Source: Leishmania infantum JPCM5 (lineage: Eukaryota; Euglenozoa; Kinetoplastea; Trypanosomatida; Trypanosomatidae). Taken from it: a DNA stretch of 64,000 bases. How positions within the stretch are numbered: position 1 is the stretch's first letter; each line of letters begins with the position of its first letter. Of the stretch, positions 52,476 to 62,600 are shown piece by piece. Location: NCBI RefSeq assembly GCF_000002875.2, contig NC_009417.2:1221929-1285928 (forward strand), read 5' to 3'. The notes under the pieces were generated by a model. It saw only the letters and a program-made list of their open reading frames with translations, was not told where the DNA came from and searched no databases. A program made the position numbers and the translations under genes.

Positions 52476-54728
52476 ACAAACAACGAGGGAAAGCAGGAGC
52501 TGAGGAAGACACGCAGAGGACAAAAATAAAGGTCCAGGAGAGAAACTAGTACTGGGGAGCCTGTCGACGCCCCATAGAGTGTGTGGAGAGAGAAGAGAGC
52601 ATGCCTGCATCGCCGAAGACACACGTACACGCATGGGGGTGGGGCCTGGCGTCATCGTTGCGATCCTTCACTCGTCGCTTTGCGTGAAAGCGAGTGGGTG
52701 GGCGTTGCTGATAGCCCGTCTCCCTCTTTCGATCTCTTTGACCCGCGCTTCTGCTCCGTTTTTTTTTTCTTTGTGTGTGTGTGTGTGCTCTTTGCGTTTA
52801 TTTCTGCTCCTTTCATATTGCTTGTCGACAAATCTTTTTCCCCTTTCCCCATCGTGTGCAGTGTATTACCTCCTCTCGTTCTTGGCCGTTTGTCGACTTT
52901 CCCTGGCTGATTCGTACCTCACCTCGCCCTCTTCGGCGCACCCACTCCTACCTTTTCCTCTGCGCCTTCGCTCACCCTCTTTCTCCCTCCTCTCTCTCTG
53001 CATTGTTTCCGTTTCTGTTTTCAGCTCTCTTCTTTCTGGTTTCTCTGTCCGCCCCGCTCTCTCTCTCCCGCCGGCGTCGTCGTCTTCATGTTTCTTTTTT
53101 TGTGTTTCGCGCTCTTCTCCACCAATGCATTATTCTCTTCGTGCCCTTTCCTTGTTATCCCCCCATCCTGTTCTCTTTCTCTTGCTGTGTGATCTATGCG
53201 CGTTACTTTTCTATTGACTCTCTTCCTCCGCCCACGTTTTTGTTTTCTGTGTCCACTTGGTTGGGCTGGCGGGCGTTATTGCCGACTCCTTCGTCTGCTG
53301 CCTTTTCTTGCTGTTCATGGGGTTGCTACCCTACTGCTCACCCCCATATCCGAACCTACCCTCCGTCTTCCTCTCTGCATTCCGACTGTTTTTGCGGCCG
53401 CATATGTGCACTGTTGTTTGCTGCTTTGCGTATTCATGGGGCGTGCTCATGTATGTGTTTACGTGTCCGACTTTTACGAGCGCGCGTATCTTGCCCTAAC
53501 TAGGCGTATGTGTGTCTCTGGTGCCACCGCCTCCGTGTGCGTCTGTCTCCTCGTCCCCTCCGGCCCCTCTCCCTTACTTGCTTGTGCCTCTGACGCTTTT
53601 CCCCCTTGTTCACTTTTGCGCTGGTGCTGCATTATTTTCCCTTGGCACCCTGTTAGTTGCCTTTTCGAGACATGCTTGGTAGAACACACAGACACACATG
53701 TCCACTCTCTTATGCACATACACAGAAGGGTGGACCTGCTTGCATCGACGGGCAGGTGGATGCACACGCACGTACACAAACACATACACACACACACACA
53801 CGAATGCGCGCGCACCTTTGTGCTATGCTGCTTTTCCTCGCGTGTATTGTTGTTGTCCACTTCCCTCCTTACTGTTTCCCTTGTGGGAGCATGCATCTTT
53901 TCCTCTCGCTTTTTTTTTGGTGCATTGGTACACACCAGATGAGGATTGCTGTGCAACGGCAACAAAAAGGTCGACAGCTGCTCATCGTTGTATCTCTCCC
54001 CATCTCTGTTTTCCTTTTTCGTATGACCGCGGCATCATGTGATGTCGGTATGGGGAGGGGAGAAGAGGACATGCGAGGGAGGCGGGGCTAGTACGGTGAG
54101 GCGTATATATATATGTGTATGTCTGTGAGGGAAGGGGGAGGGGGTTGAGATTTTGACACCGCTCCAGCTGTGTATGCAGGCAGGCGTGCGGAATCGCCTT
54201 CAAGTTCGCCGAAAGGCGCATGACTGTCTTTACCCCTCGCCCTCTACCCCCCCCTCCGTCTTCCCTTTTCCCCTTTCTCCACGCTTCTGCGGCGCCCCTG
54301 TGTGATTCAAAGTTGCCATTTTTGTTTTTTTGTTGTTGTCTTTCGTGTCTTTTGCTTCATCATGCATTTTTTTATTGACTTGCGGTGCTGCCATTAGAGT
54401 TCAGAATAAGAAGGTGGAAAGCAGAAGAAGCAAGGGAAGGATGGAGAGGTGGTACCCTCGCACATGTTTGCCTGTGCATGCGTCTGACCGATCAGCCCCC
54501 CCCCCCACAAACACACACACACACACACCAGCTCAGGACCCGGAAGAGGCCCTCCCCCTCCCTGTTCAGGGAGAAAACGAACAAAGAACCAGATCAAGCG
54601 TCGTTTCTTGTTGAGCGGAAGAGCGAAAAAGGCTGCCGTACAGATGTGTGTCGGAGAGCGGCGCAGAATGAAGAATCTCACTGCGCTTCTCCTCTCACGC
54701 ACGTTTTGAGATCGACTTCGCTCCCCAA

Positions 54729-54748
54729 TGTATATATATATATATACA
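54729..54748. repeat. TA dinucleotide repeat
   Basis: About nine TA units, self-complementary, flanked by ATG and CATT. It lies in non-coding DNA. Confidence 0.9.
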
Positions 54749-57700
54749 TTCGTCTTGGCGGGGTGGCGCCCACAGGGTCGGCGCGTTATTATTTTTTTGT
54801 GAGTTGCACATATATATGCATATGTATCCTTTTCCCTCTCTTTCCGCATTTTCGGTAATTTTCTCACACACTTCAGTCGCGACGTTCGACGATTTTGGTT
54901 TCTCGTTTTCTCTTGTTCTCATTGCAGAAAGTCTTTTTGCCCTTTTAGGGGAGGGCGGTCTCTGCTATGTCGTTCGGGCGGCTTTTTGGCCTCGACGTGC
55001 GGGCATATATACGCGTGTGAGGCGTGGTAGCCACCTTTCCCTCGCTCTTATGTTGAGGAGGATGCTAGCTGGTTTTACTGTGTTGTCTGTCAGTTCAACT
55101 GAAGTTCTCCGCGACCGGCCCCCATCATGCCCGCCACCGGGGTGATACATGACGGCTAAGGAAGGGTTGATCCCGCACCTTCGTAAGCGTCATCGAAAAG
55201 ATAAGCAAGCCATACCGTGAAAGTGGAATACGGAAGCCAGCTCCCCCTCCCCGTTACCTGGCGGTGTCCAACATACTGGAGACATGATCCACAGCACGGT
55301 CAGGGAACGGGACGGAGCCCCTTCAACTCAGTAACTGCCCCCTTTTCCTGTTTCTTCTGTCTGTCTCTCTGTCTCACTGATTTCACACCAGCGAGGGCAC
55401 AAGAAATATTCGTGAAGGCACAGCGACGACATCCACCACTGCCGTCCCCCGGTTACTTCAGTTCGTTTTTTTTTCGTTCCTCTCTCTACCCCCTGTGAAC
55501 AGGCGCAGATAAAAGGTTGTCTCTTCTTCACCCCGCACATTTCTCTATCTCTCTTTGTGTGCGTGCGCGTCTCCGGCACCTTGATTCCCACCCTTTGCCT
55601 CACTCTCCTCATCTCCCACCTTTTGGCTAACTTCCATGATGTGCTTGACTTTAGCCATTCTCGATTTCTTGTACTGCTGTCGACTCTGTCTTCCTTTTCT
55701 TTCTTCCTCGTCGATTTCTCCGAGAAGACGGCGCTGAGGGCCTCGAGACGCACCCGTGCACAATAACAACAAAGAAAAAACATAGCAGCGGGCTTGCCTA
55801 CCGCTTACCTCCTCGTACAAGCCCTGTTGACAGACACACTTCCTCTTTCCACCGCCTGCCACCAAAGCCCGTTTCACTCTGCTACACCACTCTTACGACT
55901 TCTTATCCGACTCTTCGCTGCCTTGCTGTTCCGTATCGTGTGGTTACCAAGTCCAACTATCGTTGTTCCGCGACAGATCCTTGCGCGATCTCGCCCCTCC
56001 CCTTTGTCTTCGCCTTGAATTCTCATTCGCATATATTTTTTTGATGTAGCAGTGCCCTTTCCTCCGTTATTCTCTCCTGTCTTTCCTCTTCTGACGCCCA
56101 ACACGCATGAGCTGTGGACAAAGTGACCCGTGTGCGGAATGCAAACGTTGACACGCGGTGAGGTGCGGAGGGGGTGAAACAACAGCAAAAATTGGACACG
56201 AAAATAGCGGGAACACACACACACACACACGCGTACGCACACGAGGAAGACACCGTCGACGCGCGCGCACACACCGCCTCGCTAATGTTTAGAGCGAACT
56301 GCGAAGAAAATAGAAGCGCGAAAAAGAGCAAATGGCAAACAAGCGACAGATGCGCCGCCACGGCTCCTCTTCTCCATTCGTTTTTTTTTTTGTTACGTGT
56401 CCGACGTATGTGTTCTGCATTTTTTTTTGATTCTTTTCTTGTTGTTCTCGTGTGTGTATGTGTGTGTGTGTGGCTGTTTGTTGTGGATCTGTACCTCTTC
56501 TGCGTGTGCGTCTCTCTCTTTCTTTTTCTTTCTTCCCTCTCCTTACTGTGCTCGCTCTGCGTGGTGTTGCGCTCTTTTACGTCGGGTCCTGATCTTCTTC
56601 GACAGCCGCTCTGCATGACCCCGCCCTTCTTCCCATCCCCTCTGCTGCGCGACTCGGGCCTTTGGCCCTCTCTTTCTGTTGGTTGCCCACGTGTTCTTCT
56701 TGTGCTTCCCCCCTTTCCCATTGCGCACAGTGTGAGCAAAGCAGTCGACTGACAGACGCCGAGAAGAAGTAGGCCGACACACCCCCACCCACCATCGTGG
56801 TGGGCCTAAGTGTCACGGGTCAGACCTTTGCGTGCGTTTTTTTCTCCGTTGTTGGTAAAAGGGGCTGACCCCGCCTCCCTCTCCCGTCTCACTTTATTTT
56901 CTCCCACGTTTTCTTTTCGTTCTTTTTTGATGTTGTCCCGTATTTCGCGTGCGCACAGCCCTCACGCGCTATCGAGGGGGCTGGCCAGATGGAGGGGTGT
57001 GCTGCGGCGTTGGGGAGTGGTCGATAAGCCAGAGAGGTGCCGGGCGTCGATACGCTGCAAAGGATCGGCGAAAATGCTTGCAAGGGTGCACTGGACACCT
57101 CAACAAAGGAGCGAGGGGAGAAAAAATTGATGCGACATAGCCAGAGCTACACCTGCGCTTGAGTGAGGCGAACGCCAACAGCGCGTAGAGTGACGCCGGA
57201 AAGCGGGTGCGGAGCGAGCGCGAAAAAACCCGTGAAAAGGCAAAGGCGCTATGAAGAGCGTTTCGAAGTGAAAGAAAAAGCAAAATCAACACCTGCGGGA
57301 ATGGTTTCTGCCCCTCGAAGACGCATTGCTTGCGCATCACTTCCCCGTCCCTGCCCCTCCTCCTTCTCCCGCGCAAAGGAGGTGGCACCTCTTTTTTCTA
57401 TATGTGTTTGCGCGCGTGCCGGTCTTGACTTCTCTTTGGCGTTTTCTCTTTCGTGCTGTATCTTTCTTTGCCTTTTTTTTTCGTGTGCTCGGCATATTCT
57501 TTTTTTTTTCGGGGGAAAGGGGCTGTTTTGCCTGTCCTCTTGGCAGTTGTGTTTTGGTGGTTTTGATGGTGGCGGGTGAGGAAGAACCGTTGGGAGGTCC
57601 CTATACGAACTCCTGTTCTTTGGCTTCTTCTCCCACCTTGCAGCTTCTTACCTCTCACCGAGAGGAGCCTTGCTGCTATTATTTTGTGTCAGAGCCGCTA

Positions 57701-58728
57701 TTCTATTTTTTCTGGCTTCTGTTTGCTCTCTTTCTATACGGCACATCGTTGTTGTGCATTACCTCCTCTTCTGTTTTTTTTTCTTCTTTCTGTGTTGTGT
57801 GTGTGGCGGCGCCATGCCTTCCGCGCTCTTTGCTCCTCTCTCCACTCTTATGCTCTTCTTTGGTGACTGTCCCGGCTGTGCTTCTGTTTTCTTGCCGTTC
57901 TCTGGATGGGAGGCAGGAAGTGCAACCTTTGTGTCTCTCCGTTTCTGCATTGCTGTCTGCAGGACAGGGGGAAGGGTATGCGTGTGTGTGTGTGTGAAAA
58001 AAAAAAAAGAGATGCGCGGCGGACGGTGGTGGGCTAACAGCAGCGATGGCGGTTTTCAACTGCGTCTTGTTCTGTTCCCTTCACGTCTATGTTCCCCCCC
58101 TCAGCCCACCCCCTTTTTCGGTCCTTTTTGCTTTTCGGTTACTCACTCGTCCAGAGCCTCATTTCCATGTGCATGTGCATGAATGCTTTTGTTTGCCTTT
58201 TTGTGTGTCTAAAGGTGCGTTGTCGTGGGCTTGTGTGTGCGTGTGTGTTTGAATGTGAATCTTTCCCTCGTTTTCTCTCTCTCTGTCGTGCCGATGCACA
58301 GCAACGTGTCTGCCTGTCTGCGTGTTTGTGTTTGAGTGCTTGGACCTTGTGGCATGTATCCAGCTAGGGGGAAAAGGCCATTGACTTCGGTTTCTCCATG
58401 CACGGGAGCGTTGCCTCCCCGCCATTACCACCACGACCTCCGTCTGTGTACCTGATTTTGAAGTAACACAACAGGCGATGAAATTCTAGACGGCGACGGG
58501 AGGTGGGACACCCGCACGCGCGCACACGTTCAATGGATCACCGAACGCCCCTTTCGACTCCTTGAAAGGCATGTGGTAGACCCCTTTGGTAGGAGCGGTT
58601 TTGTTGCTCATGCTGCGATTGAAGTACACGCGGAGCTCGTGCTTCGTAGCCTCTCTGTCTCTTTGACCCCCTTCTTCTGTCTGCCTGACCACGTCTTTCG
58701 AACTGTTATCCTCCTCTGCTTCTCATTC

Positions 58729-58732
<4 letters not shown>

Positions 58733-58761
<29 letters not shown>
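58733..58761. repeat. CA dinucleotide repeat
   Basis: About 14 CA units in the spacer before gene F. Confidence 0.95.
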
Positions 58762-58764
<3 letters not shown>

Positions 58765-59430
58765 CTCCATCTTTCACGTTGGTGCGCACACGCATCTGTG
58801 TTGGACTGCCACCACCATCACCACTCCACGACACTCACATGCACAGACAGACGTATACGCGGTCAGTAACGCACTTGAATTCTTGTTGCTGCGCGTTCTG
58901 TTTTTTTTTTTGGTTTCTTCTCTTTGAGCTTCTCTCTGCATCGATTCACCGTGCTTGCGTGTTTGCTCAAGCAAGCAGGTGAGCGCAGCCGTCATAGCAG
59001 GCGTAGGTAAGAGCACGCAAAAGAAACGAAACACACACACACACACATACAGCAGTCGCCGCACGGATAGCAGCACCCTATTTTGGTTCTCAAGCCTCTC
59101 CGCTTCTCTCTCCCGCCTTTTCCCGTACTCCAACGGTTTTCTTTTTTTTTTTGTCGTGTGTATCTCCATTCTCGCTTGTTTTCTTCTCTGTTTTGCGTGT
59201 GCACCCCCCCTCTTCCTCTCTTCATCTCTCACAAGCCGTGGAGTTTCGTGTGTGACTGTGAGAGGGTCTGCACGTACGCTGTACCTCCGTCTCCTTCGCC
59301 CACCCTTTTACCGGTGTGGCCACTGCAGCGACTCATAGTTAGCTTCCATCTCTTCCGCCCATCTTTCTTGCGTGCTGCTATTCGGCAGGTTCAGTTTTTT
59401 GTTCTTTGTCTTTTTGTTTCCACTGTTGTG

Positions 59431-59473
59431 CCCCCTCCCCCGTACCTCCTCTTCCTCTGCTGTTTTTCCGTAG
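59431..59473 (+). promoter_or_regulatory. Candidate spliced-leader acceptor for gene F
   Basis: CCCCCTCCCCCGTACCTCCT continues T/C-rich (CTTCCTCTGCTGTTTTTCC) to GTAG, with AG at 59472-59473. This leaves a 136-base 5' UTR. It is the clearest acceptor in the window: an uninterrupted tract, the first AG, and a short distance to the ATG. Confidence 0.6.
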
Positions 59474-59609
59474 TGCTGCGCTTGCGATCCTTGCCCTCGT
59501 CGGTCAAAGTGGTCGTGTATTCTCACCCCACATCGGCCTCGTGCGGGTCCTTTCTTGAGTCCCTCAAACCTGTGTGTGCTTCTTTGCGTGCTACAGCTCG
59601 ATACTCGAG

Positions 59610-62600
59610 ATGGCCTCTAGTGCGAAGAAAAAGGAGAAGACCGGCCACCGCCGCTCCTCGTTGTCGTCCAACTCCGGAGACAAAAAGCCTTCGTCCGTAT
59701 CCTCTGCACACATGAGCAGCAGCGGCCACAAGCCTTCGGCATCTGGCGGTGCACAGCTCCCGCGGCATCAGAGCACCGCATCAGCGGCCGTGCCTTCGTC
59801 CTTGCCGCGAAAGCCGTCGGCGAGGGTATCTGCTTCAGCGTCCAAGCCAGCCGCGCCTTTCGCAGCTTTGCAAAGCGATGCCAAGCGCGCGGGCAGCAGC
59901 GCTTCCCCTGTGCCATCGTCGGCGGCTCCCACGACTATACAAGCCGGTTTCCCCGCCACGTCTCCTGCCAGCGGTGCACGCAGCGCGCCCGCTCCTGCTG
60001 GGGCTCCGACAACAGCCAATGCGGCGCCAGGCTCGCAGAACGCTATGGTCGCCGATGGCTATGGCTGGATGGGGCCCACCGGCTACGACTCCATAGGTGC
60101 CGATGGGGCGGGTACCATGGAATACAATGGATTGGGGTCCATGGGCCCTGGCGGTTATATCATGGGCGATGGCAGGCACAACTACCTGGGGGGATACGGC
60201 TCAATGGGCCCTGGTGGCTACGGCAGCATGAATGGCAGTGTGTCGGGCAACTACGGCTCCATAGGCGGTGGTGAAAACGGCATGACCTCGATTTACGGCA
60301 TGGGTGGGCCGATGGGCTCCATGTACGGCATGGGCAGCAACCTGATGGGCTCCATGTACGGCATGGGCGGCAACCCGATGGGCTCCATGTACGGCATGGG
60401 CGGCAACCCGATGGGCTCCATGTACGGCATGGGCGGCAACCCGATGGGCTCCATGTACGGCCTGAGTTGCTACAACATGGGTCTGGGCAGCAACGGAGCC
60501 TCCATGTACGGCATCGGCCCCTTCAACAGCCGCATGAGCTTTCGCAGCACCGGCGGCTACGTCGGCGGCGCCTTCGGCAGCCTCTGGCGTGCACCGTCAG
60601 CCTACACCTCGCGTCCGAAGCAGGACATCAGCATCCCACCGCCGTCCTCGTCCCTTCACGAGGAGATGCGGGAAGAAAAGGATGACACAGCAGGCACGTC
60701 GAAGGACTCGGGCGCGAAGGCCACTGCGCGCGGCGAGGCGACTCTCGGTGCGGAGAAGAGCAAGACGCATGCCGTGGAGGGCACGGGGGCCGACAAGAAG
60801 GACGCGGACGCGAAGGATGCGGAGAAGAGTCGCGACCGTGCCATGCCGACGGCGATGGCGTCTTCGCACCGTCTTACGAAGCAGGTGAACGACAACGTGC
60901 ACGTCATTGCCGTGTTGGCGAAGGAGTCGATGCTGAGCCACCCCGACAAGTCCGTGACGGTAGGCACAAACACGTACCAGATGGACGAGGTTGCGGTGTC
61001 CCCGGTGAATATAGACAAGTCGGACTTGCTGAGGGATATCGTGGAGCAGACGCACTGCGGCCACAACGTGTCCATACTGGCCCTCTGCGGCTCTCAGCCG
61101 TACACGGCGTGCACTGAACCAATCACTGCCGTTGTCAAGCGCATGATGGAGTCGTTCGCGGAGGATAAGGCGCAGGTGACGCAGGTGAAGGCGTCGGCGG
61201 TGTCGTTCGCCGAGGCCGGCAACATGATCGACCTCCTCGAGGCGAACGCGAAGCCGGCCAAGGCGGAGATCGGCTCCAACCCGATCTACGGCCCGTGTGT
61301 GATGAACGCGTCTGAGAAGGACATCATGTCGGCGGCTGAGGCGGCCGAGGTTGTCATCGGTACCGCCGCGAAGGCTGCGAAAGAGTGTCTCGTCGTCATC
61401 ATGTACAAGATCAAGCAGATCCGCCCTGTCACCACGAGCGGCGCCGCGCCAGCGAAGGACGTGTACGTCTCGTCCATGCTAGTCGCCATGGTGAACGACG
61501 CCGGCATGCAGAATCTGAAGGCGGCCGAGAAGCACGCCACAACTGAACCCGCGCTCATCTTCACCAACGCGATTGGCGGCGCTAGCCGCACCGTGGCCAT
61601 TGTGCATGTGCCGGAGAAAGATGCTGAAAAGCTGGTCGGCGGCGCCGCCGCCCACTCCCAGGGCCTACGCGAAATCAAGAACTCGCCAACACGCAGTGGC
61701 AACGTAAAGCGCTTTATCGACTACACGGAGCGCGCAGCGGCAGCCAACACGAAGGCGTCCCCGGAGACCACAGCGAAGATTGACCGTATGCTCAAGGACG
61801 CGAAGGAGCTGCTGGCCAGGCCTGAGCAGACGCCGCTGATGGCGTACAACCTCTTTGGTAGCAACTCGTCCACGAGCCCGCCGGAGACGGTGCCCCAAAG
61901 CGGCGAGGCTGCCGCGAAGAAGGCTGATGCGCCGGCCGAACCCGCTGCGGAGAAGCCCGCCGAAACGGTCGCTGTGGCGTCTGACGCCACGCCGACCGCT
62001 AAGCCAGAGTCGGAGACGCAGGTGCGTCTTGTCGTGTGCGTCGACGGCACGGCGACAATTCTGGCGGAGCGGGTGAGGGCGGATGAGGTGGTGGTCCGAA
62101 CCCACCCGGACGAAGTGCCCGAGTCAGATACGCTCAAGACGCTGCGCGCCGTTTTCGGTAAGGGCCGCAACGTGGCCTTGCTCTCGGCAGAGACGCAGCC
62201 GAGGATTCCGCTCAAAAACCAGTACACATGGAAGAGCGTTGCAGAGATCCTTACAAAGGCGTTTGAGTCGCCACCGGTGCAGGCGAAAGACACGTGCATT
62301 GAGCTCTTCATGTCCGTTGTGCGCAAGCGCCAGGTGCTCTGCGATCTCATGGCGAACGGCGCGGCGTCGGCGGGGCCCAAGCCTCTCGGCACGGCGTCGT
62401 CGCCGCTCTTTGGTCCGGTCCTTGTCGACACGACCTACAAAACATTGCGGCAGGCGTTAGACGTGAAGCCGGCACTGGATCAGGCGCTGCAAGCCGCTCC
62501 GGCCCACCTCACGGAGCCGGACTCCATGATTGTCATGACGGCGGTGCTGAAGCAACTGAAGACGAACGACGATGTGGTCGTGGCCTCTTTCATGGCCGCC

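Larger units (their letters stand above)
52476..59609. other. Spacer E-F: longest gene-free stretch
   Basis: No supported gene in 7.1 kb. T/C-rich blocks lie at 52700-53660, 53810-53930, 54230-54370, 55540-56000, 56370-56620, 57400-58350 and 59090-59470. TA repeats occur near 54103-54114 and 54729-54748, CA repeats near 53774-53802, 56214-56230 and 58733-58761, and a C-run at about 54496-54506. Two stretches differ: 55080-55330 and 56940-57310 are GC- and purine-richer. They may be decayed elements or unannotated RNA, but neither has a usable ORF or a recognised hallmark. Confidence 0.7.

Noticed and set aside
53196..53942. 248-codon frame in the E-F spacer
   Set aside because: Cys/Val/Leu/His-rich simple-sequence translation with no family similarity.
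55080..55330. Possible degenerate SIDER
   Set aside because: Some CCTGGCGG and CACGGTC-like words occur, but no ordered match to the two clear copies.
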